Part shown: one piece after another, positions 43,631 to 52,284 of the stretch
Position numbering within the stretch: the stretch's first letter is position 1
Layout: each line of letters begins with the position of its first letter
Source of the DNA: CAVUXJ01 sp963814975
GTDB taxonomy: Bacteria; Acidobacteriota; Vicinamibacteria; Vicinamibacterales; CAVVIG01
Direction of reading: 5' to 3'
Length of the DNA stretch: 64,000 nucleotides
NCBI GenBank assembly: GCA_963814975.1
Contig: CAWFFB010000035.1
Span: 310,001 to 374,000, forward strand
Notes under the pieces: model-generated
The model's input: the letters and a program-made list of their open reading frames with translations, nothing else
Told to the model about the DNA's origin: nothing
The model's database searches: none
Translations under genes and position numbers: made by a program

Positions 43631-44880
43631 CTTGCCGTGCCTGCACGACGAGAATGTGCCCGCCACGGAGCAAACGCGGCTGGGGTCGCCCGTTGGGCGA
43701 CTCGGCACGAATCTCCTGTACGGAAGACGGCTTTACGTTGATCGAGCTGCTGGTGTCGACGGCCATCATGATGGCGGTGACCGCCGGCGTCTTCACCGTC
43801 ATGAATCCGTCCGGCGCCATTTTTCAGGCCCAGCCGGAGATAGCCGACGTGCAGCAGCGGCTGCGGGTGGGCGTCGATACGCTGAAGCGCGATCTCGTGA
43901 TGGCGGGCGGCGGAGCATACTCCGGATCGCAGTCCGGGCCCCTGAACGGATTTTTTGCGTCGGTTCAGCCCAGCAAGATCGGACTCCTGGCCGCGCACGA
44001 CGACCCGCCGGGCACGTTCAGGCCCGACGCGATCTCACTCTTCTATGTGCCCTCGACCTCGGCGCAGACGACGATCGCCGCCTCGATGCCCACCACCTCG
44101 GCGGAGTTGAAGGTGGACAACCCTCCCAACTGCCCGCCCGAGGACTTGTGCGGGTTCGAGGAGGGAATGCAGGTTCTGCTGTACGACGACACCGGTTCGT
44201 TCGATGCGATGACGGTTACCCAGGTGCAGGGCAGCACCGGTCACTTAGGGCGCAACAAGCAAGGGCCGTTGTCCAAGTCGTACGACACGGGAGCAAAGGT
44301 CGTTCAGGTCCAGCAGCACGTGTACTACCTCGACACGACTACCAACCGGCTGATGCACTACGACGGGTATCTGACAGCGGTTCCGGTCGTGGACAACGTG
44401 GTCGCGTTGGACTTCGAGTACTACGGGGATCCCGATCCGCCGATGTTGCGCCGGCCTGGCATGGACCGGTCGACTACGTACGGTCCCACACCGCCTGCGC
44501 CGGGGGTCGCGCAGGTGCCCTGGCCCGCCGGGGAGAACTGCACGATGACGATGGTCGCCGGTCAGCAGCGCTCGCGGCTCCCGGCGCTGGGCGCGCCGGG
44601 CGGTGGCCTTGTCCGGATGACGGCGGCGAGCCTGACCGATGGTCCCTGGTGTCCGGGCCCGGACAATCCCAACCGGTTCGATGCGGATCTCTTCAGGGTG
44701 CGGACGATTCGCGTGAGTCTGCGCGTGCAGAGCGGCAATCCGGACTTTCGCAGCTCGATCGGAACCGGCGGCGATGCCCTGTTTCTCGAACCCGGCACAT
44801 CGCGTGGCGGCTACAAACAGGTGCCCGATCAGGCGATTCGCTTCGACGTCACCCCCCGCAATCTCAACCTGGGCAGGTAA
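43627..44880 (+). CDS. PilW-like minor pilin
   Basis: 417 residues from GTG 43627. Leader of about 34 residues, cleavage before FTLIELLVSTAIMMAVTAGV with Glu5. QQRLRVGVDTLKRDLVMAGG is typical of PilW. The rest is a large beta-rich domain with six further cysteines (NCPPEDLC, GENC, GPWC and others). The GTG overlaps the pilV-like stop; the next gene starts five bases after the stop. Confidence 0.85.
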   Translation: MTCRACTTRMCPPRSKRGWGRPLGDSARISCTEDGFTLIELLVSTAIMMAVTAGVFTVMNPSGAIFQAQPEIADVQQRLRVGVDTLKRDLVMAGGGAYSGSQSGPLNGFFASVQPSKIGLLAAHDDPPGTFRPDAISLFYVPSTSAQTTIAASMPTTSAELKVDNPPNCPPEDLCGFEEGMQVLLYDDTGSFDAMTVTQVQGSTGHLGRNKQGPLSKSYDTGAKVVQVQQHVYYLDTTTNRLMHYDGYLTAVPVVDNVVALDFEYYGDPDPPMLRRPGMDRSTTYGPTPPAPGVAQVPWPAGENCTMTMVAGQQRSRLPALGAPGGGLVRMTAASLTDGPWCPGPDNPNRFDADLFRVRTIRVSLRVQSGNPDFRSSIGTGGDALFLEPGTSRGGYKQVPDQAIRFDVTPRNLNLGR

Positions 44881-44885
44881 GGACC

Positions 44886-45734
44886 GTGACGACCTTGACG
44901 AATCAGCCGGTTGCGCACGGCGGCGATCGCCGGCTCCGCAGCGAGAGCGGCATTGCGCTCATCATCTCGCTGATGGCCATGCTCTTCATGATGGCGCTCG
45001 GGACCACCCTCATCCTGTCCACGACCACGGAAACAAAAATCGCGAATAACTTCCGGAACAGTTCCGCCGCCCTGTACGCCGCCGATGCGGGCCTCGAGCG
45101 GTCGATGGGCGATCTGCTTGCCATTCCGGACTGGAACTCGATGCTCAGCGGCACGGCCACCTCCGGGTTCATCGACGGAGCGCCCGGAGATCGAGTCCTT
45201 GCCGACGGTTCGACGCTGAATGTGAGCCAGGTGCTCGCCCATGCGAACTGCCAGAAGACGTCGTGCTCGACGGCTGATTACGTCGAAGTTACGAAGGATC
45301 GTCCGTGGGGCGTGAACAACCCGCGCTGGCAGTTGTTCGCCTACGGTCCGCTCGACGACATGATTCCGACGTCGAGTATCGACTCACCGTTTTATGTCGT
45401 CGTGATGGTCGGCGACGACCCGTCGGAAAACGATGGGGATCCGCTCAAGGATGGCTCGGCGGCGACGAATCCAGGTTCCGGCGTGATGACAGTCCGCGCC
45501 GAAGCGTTTGGACCCCGTGGGCTGCACAAGACCGTCGAGGTCACCCTCGCGCGGACAGGCAGGAGCGAGCTCGAGCGGGACGCCACCGGACAGAATGGAC
45601 GGGACGAGCAGAACCGCCGCGCCAGAAAGGCGGCCGTGGAGCCCCCCGGCGACAGCCTTGGCGACTCCTCGGACGATATCAAGGGCATCGGACAGTCGGG
45701 TGTCCGGATCCTGTCGTGGCGCGAGATCAGGTAG
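44886..45734 (+). CDS. PilX-like minor pilin
   Basis: 282 residues from GTG 44886 behind TAAGGACC. The N-terminal PilX motif SESGIALIISLMAMLFMMAL (Glu5 absent, as is usual in PilX) is followed by TTTETKIANNFRNSSAALYA and ADAGLERSM. The C-terminal 60 residues are charged and low in complexity. Completes the intact minor-pilin set. Confidence 0.85.
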   Translation: MTTLTNQPVAHGGDRRLRSESGIALIISLMAMLFMMALGTTLILSTTTETKIANNFRNSSAALYAADAGLERSMGDLLAIPDWNSMLSGTATSGFIDGAPGDRVLADGSTLNVSQVLAHANCQKTSCSTADYVEVTKDRPWGVNNPRWQLFAYGPLDDMIPTSSIDSPFYVVVMVGDDPSENDGDPLKDGSAATNPGSGVMTVRAEAFGPRGLHKTVEVTLARTGRSELERDATGQNGRDEQNRRARKAAVEPPGDSLGDSSDDIKGIGQSGVRILSWREIR

Positions 45735-45765
45735 TTCCCGGCCGCTCGGCGATAGCCGTCCCGCC

Positions 45766-45788
45766 GTGACCCCCCCCGGGGGGGTCAC
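45766..45788. repeat. GTGAC8-G7TCAC palindrome
   Basis: GTGA, eight C, seven G, TCAC: a near-perfect palindrome of 23 bases with no loop. It sits 32 bases after the PilX-like stop and 39 bases before the next gene. It could be a terminator-like hairpin or a homopolymer-prone site. Confidence 0.8.
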
Positions 45789-45826
45789 GTACCATCGACC
45801 TCGATCCGATACAGTAACCAAGATCC

Positions 45827-46378
45827 ATGCGCCTTCAGGTTCCGGCGGCAATTTTCACACTTCTGACGCTGGCGGGCAGCGTCGCCTCTCCGCGGGCGCA
45901 GTCGCTTGCCGACGTCGCCAAGCAGGAAGAGGAGCGGCGCAAGACCATCAAACCCGTCAGCAAGGTGTTGACGAACAAGGATCTCGGCGACGTACCGGCG
46001 GCCCCGATCATTCCCGTTGCCGACACCAAGGCGGTTGACGCCGCAAAAATCGACAAGCCTGCGGAGCCTATCGCGGACGCCAGCACAGCCCCCGTCAAAG
46101 ATCAGGCGTACTGGAGCGGGCGGATGAAGGAGCTGCGAACCCAGCTCGATCGCGATCAGATCTTCGTCGAGGCGATTCAGACGCGCGTGAACTCGCTTTC
46201 TGCCGATTTCGTCAATCGCGACGATCCCGCGCAGCGCGCGCTCATCGAGCGGGATCGACAGCGGGCGATTGTCGAGCTCGATCGTCTGAAAAAGGCGATC
46301 GAGGAAGGGAAGAAGGCTATCGCCACTCTCGAGGAGGAAGCTCGCCGGGCCGGTGTGCCGCCAGGCTGGCTCCGGTAG
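45827..46378 (+). CDS. Exported coiled-coil protein of unknown function
   Basis: 183 residues. Signal peptide at about 1-24 (AIFTLLTLAGSVASPRAQSL), then a region with AKQEEERRKTIKPVSKVLTN, a linker rich in Ala, Pro and Asp, and a C-terminal coiled coil from about residue 95 to 170 (LIERDRQRAIVELDRLKKAI). I do not recognise a named family. Sits between the minor pilins and the NtrC-like regulator. Confidence 0.75.
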   Translation: MRLQVPAAIFTLLTLAGSVASPRAQSLADVAKQEEERRKTIKPVSKVLTNKDLGDVPAAPIIPVADTKAVDAAKIDKPAEPIADASTAPVKDQAYWSGRMKELRTQLDRDQIFVEAIQTRVNSLSADFVNRDDPAQRALIERDRQRAIVELDRLKKAIEEGKKAIATLEEEARRAGVPPGWLR

Positions 46379-46402
46379 CGCTCTCGAGACGAGCTATTAG
46401 AC

Positions 46403-47807
46403 GTGTCCCGCCGCACCGCCGATCCCCCGATCCTGCTCGTCGAAGACAAGGACTCCCTGCGCGCCATGCTCCGCCATGCGCTCGAGGCCCACGGCCACAG
46501 CGTGATCGAAGCGCGCGACGAGCCCGAAGCCATCCGTGTCCTGCGAGCGACGCGCCCGGGGGTCGTTCTGTCGGACCTGCGGCTTCCCGAGGGCGACGGC
46601 TTCGGCGTCCTGCGGGCCGCCAAAGAGCTGGATCCCGAGCTCCCGGTTGTGGTGATGACGGCGTACAGCACGATTCAGGACGCCGTCAAGGCCATCAAGG
46701 ACGGCGCGCTCGACTTTCTCGCCAAGCCGGTCGATCCCGATCATCTGCTGTTGATGGTGGAGCGTGCGCTCTCGCAGCGGCGCATGGCGACCGAGAACAT
46801 TCTCCTCAAGGAGGAGCTCGCGTCGCGCCGTGGCGCGCCCCAGATCATCGGCGAGGATCCGAAACTGAAGCAGGTCACGATCTCGCTCCATCGGGCCGCG
46901 GCAACGGACGCCACGGTGCTCCTCGAAGGCGAGAGCGGCACGGGCAAGGAACTGTTTGCGCGGGCACTCCATGCGCTCAGTCCGCGCGCGGACGGCCCGT
47001 TTGTCGCGATCAACTGTGCCGCAATCCCGGAAACGCTGCTGGAGACCGAGCTCTTCGGCCACGAGAAAGGGGCGTTTACCGGCGCTTCGGCCCGCAAGCC
47101 CGGCAAGTTCGAGATGGCCCATCGCGGTACGCTGTTTCTCGACGAAATCGGCGACCTGCCGCTGTCGCTGCAGGCGAAGATCCTTCGCGCCCTGGAGGAA
47201 AAGCGCTTCGAGCGGCTGGGCGGCACGGTCTCGCTGCAGGTGGACGTCCGCGTCGTCGCGGCGACCAACCGGCATCTGAAGGCCGCCGTCGCGGCGCGTC
47301 AATTCCGCGAAGACCTCTACTTCCGTCTTTCGGTCTTTCCCATCACGATTCCGCCGCTTCGCGAGCGTCCCGACGACATCCTGATGCTCGCGAAACATTT
47401 CATCGAGCGGTTCTCACGGGACCTCAAGAAGAAGACCGTTGACGCTCGCCCAGTCCGCCATCCAGGAGCTCCAGACGTACGGCTGGCCGGGCAACGTACG
47501 CGAGCTGCAGAACTGCATCGAGCGCGCCGTCATCCTCACCGAGGGCGACACGATTCACGCGCGGCATTTGAACCTGTCGTTCCGCGACGCGGTGCCGGTC
47601 GTTGCCGGCGACGACCCATGGGCGGCGATCGATCTGTCCGGCACGCTGGCCGAGGCGTCGCGTCGCGTGCTGACCGAGGTGGAACGTCGGAAAATCGACC
47701 AGACGATGAAGGAGACGGGGGGCGACCGCGGACGGACGGCGGAGATCCTGCAGGTCAGCTACAAGACGCTGATCACGAAGCTCAAGGAGCACGGTCTGGG
47801 AGGGTAG
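46403..47807 (+). pseudogene. NtrC-like sigma-54 response regulator, with one extra base
   Basis: GTG start. Receiver domain with phospho-Asp58 (VVLSDLRLPEGDGF), AAA+ domain with GESGTGKELFARALH, an intact GAFTGA loop and GTLFLDEIGDLPLSLQ. Near 47438 (AAGACCGTTGACG) one extra base shifts the frame; removing it restores LTLAQSAIQELQTYGWPGNV, RELQNCIERAVILTEGD and the Fis-type C-terminus RTAEILQVSYKTLITKLKEH. Corrected length is about 467. Probable partner of the kinase at 39666. Confidence 0.88.
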
Positions 47808-47860
47808 TGTCTCGACTGGTCATCGCCGCGCTGGTCAGCGGCCGCGATGCGACTCTAAAA

Positions 47861-47902
47861 ACCTGAAACCTGAAGTCTGATCAGATCTCAGACTTCAGAT
47901 TC
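47861..47902. repeat. Hairpin of the TCAAGTCTCA family between convergent genes
   Basis: TGAAGTCTGA (47871-47880) pairs with TCTCAGACTTCA (47886-47897) around TCAGA. CCTGAAACC precedes and GATTCATGG follows. It lies in the 140-base gap between the NtrC-like gene and aroB, which run toward each other, so it could act as a weak bidirectional terminator. Confidence 0.7.
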
Positions 47903-47947
47903 ATGGGATGGAAAAAGGATCTTTTGCGGTCCTCAGAGTGATCCAGC

Positions 47948-49030
47948 TCACTTCCTGAATCCCACTTTGTCCAGGGCGGTCTTGATCTCGTTCCCGGTGA
48001 CGTCATCCACGATGGTGGTCGCCCCGATGGCCGTCGGCAGCACGAAATGGAGGCGCCCTCCGACCATCTTCTTGTCGTGCTGCATCGCGTCGATCATCTG
48101 GCTCGCGGACACGTCGGCGATGGAGGGGAGAGGGCCGAGGCTGCCAATCAGATCGGCTAGCGCCTTTCGATCGAGATCGGCGAGAGCGCCTCGCAGCACG
48201 CTCAGTTCCGCAGCCACGAGCATGCCGTACGCCACCGCCTCGCCGTGACGAAACCGCCGGTACTTGGTGACGGCCTCGAGCGCATGCCCCGCGGTGTGGC
48301 CGAAATTCAAGATCCGACGCAGGCCGGCCTCGCGCTCGTCTGCGGCGACGACCGTGGCTTTGATCCGGCACGATTCCGTGATGAGGGCGATCAGCACCTC
48401 GGCGTCGCGCGCGAACACCGCGGCGAGATCGCGCGCGACCTTGTCGAAGAGGGCGGGGCTCGACGTCATGCCGTACTTGATCACTTCGTACAAGCCGGCG
48501 CGGAACTCCCGGCGGGGCAGCGTCGCCAGTACCGACGTGTCGATGAGGACCGCGTGAGGCTGATGGAACGCGCCGATCAGGTTCTTGCCGAGCGGGTGGT
48601 TCACGCCCACCTTCCCGCCGACGGCGCTGTCCACCTGGGCTAGCAGGGTCGTCGGAACGTGAACGAGGGCGATGCCGCGGAGGTACGTCGCCGCCGCGAA
48701 TCCCGCCATGTCGCCGATGACGCCTCCGCCGAACGTGATCAGCGTCGACGATCGCTCGGCGTTTGCTCGGACGAGGGCGTCGTAGACGCGCGCGACGCCT
48801 GGCATCTGTTTGTAGCGTTCGCCGTCGGACAGGAGAATCGGTTCGCCGAGGTGCGCGCTCGCGAGCCGCGCCCCGTGCAAGCGCCAGACGAGGGCGTTCG
48901 AGACGACGAAACGGCGCGCGGGCACGTCGGCCGCATCCAGCAGGGGCGCGAGACGCTCGAGCAAGCCGTGACCGAGCGTGATCGTGTAGTGCCTGGAAGG
49001 CGTGTCGACGTCGAGACGGATCGGATCCAT
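47948..49030 (-). CDS. aroB: 3-dehydroquinate synthase
   Basis: Second step of the shikimate pathway (DAHP to 3-dehydroquinate; NAD and a divalent metal). I use ATG 49030 (MDPIRLDVDTPSRHYTITLG, 360 residues), the family N-terminus; GTG 49060 would add ten residues. Seen: NAD-binding FGGGVIGDMAGFAAATYLRG, VPTTLLAQVDSAVGGKVGVN, metal ligands in REFRAGLYEVIKYG, LNFGHTAGHALEA and HGEAVAYGM. Stands alone on the minus strand. Confidence 0.95.
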   Translation of the reverse strand: MDPIRLDVDTPSRHYTITLGHGLLERLAPLLDAADVPARRFVVSNALVWRLHGARLASAHLGEPILLSDGERYKQMPGVARVYDALVRANAERSSTLITFGGGVIGDMAGFAAATYLRGIALVHVPTTLLAQVDSAVGGKVGVNHPLGKNLIGAFHQPHAVLIDTSVLATLPRREFRAGLYEVIKYGMTSSPALFDKVARDLAAVFARDAEVLIALITESCRIKATVVAADEREAGLRRILNFGHTAGHALEAVTKYRRFRHGEAVAYGMLVAAELSVLRGALADLDRKALADLIGSLGPLPSIADVSASQMIDAMQHDKKMVGGRLHFVLPTAIGATTIVDDVTGNEIKTALDKVGFRK

Positions 49031-49084
49031 GAGGCGGGCGAGTGCTAGGATAACACTCACTTCAGTTTACGCACCCGTTCAGAC

Positions 49085-49235
49085 TTGACAGTTCACAGTT
49101 GACAGCAAGTTGACGGTAGGCTGAGTCACAGTTGTGGCGCCGTAGAACCTGAACTGTTGACTGTCAACGGTCAACGCCAACTTCCGCGAAGGCCGAGCGG
49201 AGAGGTGAGAGCGGAGAGCTGAAAGCTGATCGCGA
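49085..49235. repeat. Intergenic word repeats, CAGTTGACAG family plus GAGAGCTGAAAGCTG
   Basis: The gap between the divergent aroB and nadB genes. Left words TTGACAGTTCACAGTTGACA; right words GAACTGTTGACTGTCAACGG and TCAACG pair with them (49085-49180). A second, unpaired module GAGAGCGGAGAGCTGAAAGC (49206-49230) of the CAGCTNTCAGC family ends about ten bases before the nadB GTG. Confidence 0.75.
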
Positions 49236-49240
49236 ACCCC

Positions 49241-50842
49241 GTGACGAACGAGATCGACTTCATCATCGTTGGCGGCGGGATCGCCGGCCTGCGCGCCGCC
49301 ATCTCGCTCGCGGACGCGGGGCGCGTCCTCGTCCTCACCAAGGCCGCCTCGACCGAGAGCAATACCGGGTACGCACAGGGGGGCATTGCCGCGGCGATGG
49401 GTCGTGACGACAGCCCAGAGCGGCACGCTGCCGACACCATCCGCGCCGGGGACGGCCTGTGCGACGATGCGGCCGTGCGTGTGCTCGTTGAGGAGGGACC
49501 GCGGTACGTCCGCGAGTTGATCGAGTGGGGCGCTCGGTTCGATCGAGATCCCGCCGGGGAGCTCGAACCGGGTCTGGAAGCGGCGCACAGCGTCCGGCGC
49601 GTCCTGCACGCGGGCGACGCCACGGGACGCGAAATCGACCGCGCGCTCTGGGAGCGCGTCGTCAAGCTGCCGTCGGTCGAGATCGTCAATCACGGCCTCG
49701 TCACCGACCTCGTCGTCGAGCAAGAGGCCGTTCGTGGGGTCAGGTTTTTCGACAGCGAGACGAGCCGGCATGAGGTGCGCGCGCGCGCGACGCTGCTTGC
49801 GACCGGCGGGGCGGGGCAGGTCTACCGGGAAACGACGAACCCCGCGGTCGCGACCGGTGACGGCGTGGCGCTCGCCTACCATGCGGGAGCGCGCGTGACC
49901 GATCTCGAGTTCGTGCAGTTCCACCCCACCGCTCTCAATTGTCCCGGCGCACCGCGGTTTCTCCTCACCGAGGCGCTTCGCGGCGAAGGGGCGCGGCTCG
50001 TCAACGCGCGTGGCGAGGCGTTCATGATCCGCTATCACCCTGACGGCGATCTGGCCGCGCGCGACATCGTCGCGCGCGGCATCGTGCGGGAGTCCGAGCA
50101 GACCGGCGGACCCGTGTTTCTGACGCTCGCGCATCTGGATCGCGCGCGCATTCACGAGCGGTTCCCGACTGTCGCAGCGATGTGTCGCCACGTGGGTCTC
50201 GATCTGGCGACCGATCCGATCCCCGTCGGGCCGGCCGCTCACTATCTGATGGGTGGCGTCGACACCGACGAATGGGGCCGCACCTCCGTTCCCGGACTCT
50301 TCGCCGCAGGTGAAACCGCCTGCACCGGGGTTCATGGCGCCAACCGCCTGGCAAGCAACTCGCTGCTCGAAGGGCTGGTATTCGGGGCTCGCGCCGCGGA
50401 GGCGATGCAGCTGCCACCCCAGGTCGCGCCTCTCAAGGCCGACCGCATGGAGTCCGGCCGTTCGAGCCAGGAACTTCGGGCCACTGGCCCTTCCTCAAAC
50501 GACGTATTGAGCATCACCGCCGTTCGCGATCTGATGTGGCGCACCGCGGGTCTGCTTCGCACGCGGGAGGCGCTGCAGGCGACCGTGGCGCGGCTCGAGG
50601 AAGCCTGTGCGAGCCAACGCGCCACGCTCGACCGATCAGCGGAGCCGAGCGCGGGCGAGTGGCGGCGTTTCAACCTCCTGACGGTGGCGCGCCTGATCGT
50701 GCGGGCGGCACTGCGGCGCGAGGAGAGCCGCGGGGGGCACTTCCGGGCAGACTTTCCCTCCCGCGACGATCTACACTGGAAAGTCCATCTCGTAGACATC
50801 CGGCCATCCCAACCCCAACGCGCACATGTCGAAGAAGCCTGA
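49241..50842 (+). CDS. nadB: L-aspartate oxidase
   Basis: First step of de novo NAD synthesis: oxidises aspartate to iminoaspartate with FAD. 533 residues from GTG 49241. FAD site IIVGGGIAGLRAAISLADAG at the N-terminus, then STESNTGYAQGGIAAAMG, DLEFVQFHPTALNCPGAPRF, LLTEALRGEGARLVNARGEA, HYLMGGVDTDEWGRTSVPGL and GANRLASNSLLEGLVFG. C-terminal helical domain present. Its end overlaps proS by 17 bases. nadA and nadC are not in this window. Confidence 0.96.
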   Translation: MTNEIDFIIVGGGIAGLRAAISLADAGRVLVLTKAASTESNTGYAQGGIAAAMGRDDSPERHAADTIRAGDGLCDDAAVRVLVEEGPRYVRELIEWGARFDRDPAGELEPGLEAAHSVRRVLHAGDATGREIDRALWERVVKLPSVEIVNHGLVTDLVVEQEAVRGVRFFDSETSRHEVRARATLLATGGAGQVYRETTNPAVATGDGVALAYHAGARVTDLEFVQFHPTALNCPGAPRFLLTEALRGEGARLVNARGEAFMIRYHPDGDLAARDIVARGIVRESEQTGGPVFLTLAHLDRARIHERFPTVAAMCRHVGLDLATDPIPVGPAAHYLMGGVDTDEWGRTSVPGLFAAGETACTGVHGANRLASNSLLEGLVFGARAAEAMQLPPQVAPLKADRMESGRSSQELRATGPSSNDVLSITAVRDLMWRTAGLLRTREALQATVARLEEACASQRATLDRSAEPSAGEWRRFNLLTVARLIVRAALRREESRGGHFRADFPSRDDLHWKVHLVDIRPSQPQRAHVEEA

Positions 50843-52280
50843 AACCGGTTCGTTCGTCACCGAAATCACGCCGCGGTCCCAGGACTTTTCGCAGTGGTAC
50901 CTCGATGTCGTCCGCCGCGCCGAGCTCGCCGACTACTCGCCCGTGAAGGGCTGCATGGTGATCCGGCCCTACGGGTACGCGATCTGGGAGCTGATCCAGC
51001 AGGCGCTTGACGTCCGCATCAAAGCCACGGGCCACGTGAACGCCTATTTTCCGCTGTTCATTCCGGAAAGCCTGCTCAACAAGGAGGTGGAGCACGTCGA
51101 GGGCTTCTCTCCGCAGGTCGCCTACGTCACGCATGGCGGCGGCGAGGAACTCGAAGAGAGGCTCGTGGTGCGCCCGACATCGGAGGCGATCATCGGCACC
51201 ATGTACGCCAAGTGGGTACAAGGGTGGCGTGATCTTCCGATTCTCATCAATCAGTGGGCAAACGTTGTCCGGTGGGAAAAAGTGACGCGCCCGTTCCTCC
51301 GCACGACCGAGTTTCTGTGGCAGGAGGGTCACACCGCGCACGAGACCGAAACGGAAGCCGAGGATGAGACGCGAAAGATCCTCGATCTGTACGCTGAGGT
51401 GTGCGAGTCGGTCCTGGCTGTTCCTGTGATCAAGGGCATCAAGAGCGACAGCGAGAAGTTTGCCGGTGCGCTGCGCACCTACTCGATCGAGGCGCTGATG
51501 GGCGACGGGCGCGCGCTGCAGGCGGGGACGTCGCACAATCTCGGGCAGAATTTCGCGAAAGCGTTCGATATTACCTTTCAGGCACGAGACAAGTCGGTGC
51601 AGCACGTCTGGGGAACGTCATGGGGCATGACCACGCGGCTCGTGGGGGCCGTGGTCATGACGCACGGGGATGACAGCGGCCTGATCCTCCCGCCTCTTGT
51701 GGCGCCTTACCAGGTGGTGGTCGTGCCGATCGGACGCGACAACTGGCGCGAAACCGTGCTGCCGCGGGCGCAGGAAATTCAGAAGGAATTGGCGGCGGCG
51801 GGCATTCGAGTCACGCTCGACGAGCGCGACGAACGGCCGGGCTGGAAATTTGCCGAGTGGGAGCTGCGCGGCGTGCCGCTCAGGCTCGAGATCGGACCGA
51901 AGGACATCGAGAAGGCCCAGGTGCTGATCGCGCGGCGCGACACGCGGGAGAAGCTGGGTGTCCCAATGGAGGGGCTGGCGAACGCCATTCGCGAGCTGCT
52001 CTCAGACGTGCAGCGAACGCTGCTCGCCCGTGCGCTGAAGTTCCGCGAGGACAGCACCGTGCGCGCCGACACCTACGACGCCTTCAAGCAGCTGATGGAG
52101 GGCCGTCCCGGCTTCGTGATTGCCCCGTGGTGTGGTGCAGCCGACTGCGAAGGGCACATCAAGAACGATACGCAGGCGACGATTCGGAACATGCCGATTG
52201 GCGGGCGGCCGCCTGCGGGCCGCTGCATTCGCTGCGACAACGACGCACAGGCGGAGGCCTGGTTCGCGAAAGCCTACTAG
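50826..52280 (+). CDS. proS: Prolyl-tRNA synthetase, archaeal/eukaryotic-like (type 3)
   Basis: Charges tRNA-Pro. 484 residues without the bacterial editing insertion. Class II motifs: the motif 2 region RPTSEAIIGTMYAKWVQGWR, then WEKVTRPFLRTTEFLWQEGH, and motif 3 TSWGMTTRLVGAVVMTHGDD. An anticodon-binding domain follows. C-terminal zinc domain with four cysteines (WCGAADCEGH and GRCIRC) and the terminal Tyr typical of the archaeal type. The start lies 17 bases inside nadB. Convergent with the next gene, only four bases apart. Confidence 0.95.
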   Translation: MSKKPETGSFVTEITPRSQDFSQWYLDVVRRAELADYSPVKGCMVIRPYGYAIWELIQQALDVRIKATGHVNAYFPLFIPESLLNKEVEHVEGFSPQVAYVTHGGGEELEERLVVRPTSEAIIGTMYAKWVQGWRDLPILINQWANVVRWEKVTRPFLRTTEFLWQEGHTAHETETEAEDETRKILDLYAEVCESVLAVPVIKGIKSDSEKFAGALRTYSIEALMGDGRALQAGTSHNLGQNFAKAFDITFQARDKSVQHVWGTSWGMTTRLVGAVVMTHGDDSGLILPPLVAPYQVVVVPIGRDNWRETVLPRAQEIQKELAAAGIRVTLDERDERPGWKFAEWELRGVPLRLEIGPKDIEKAQVLIARRDTREKLGVPMEGLANAIRELLSDVQRTLLARALKFREDSTVRADTYDAFKQLMEGRPGFVIAPWCGAADCEGHIKNDTQATIRNMPIGGRPPAGRCIRCDNDAQAEAWFAKAY

Positions 52281-52284
52281 GCGG

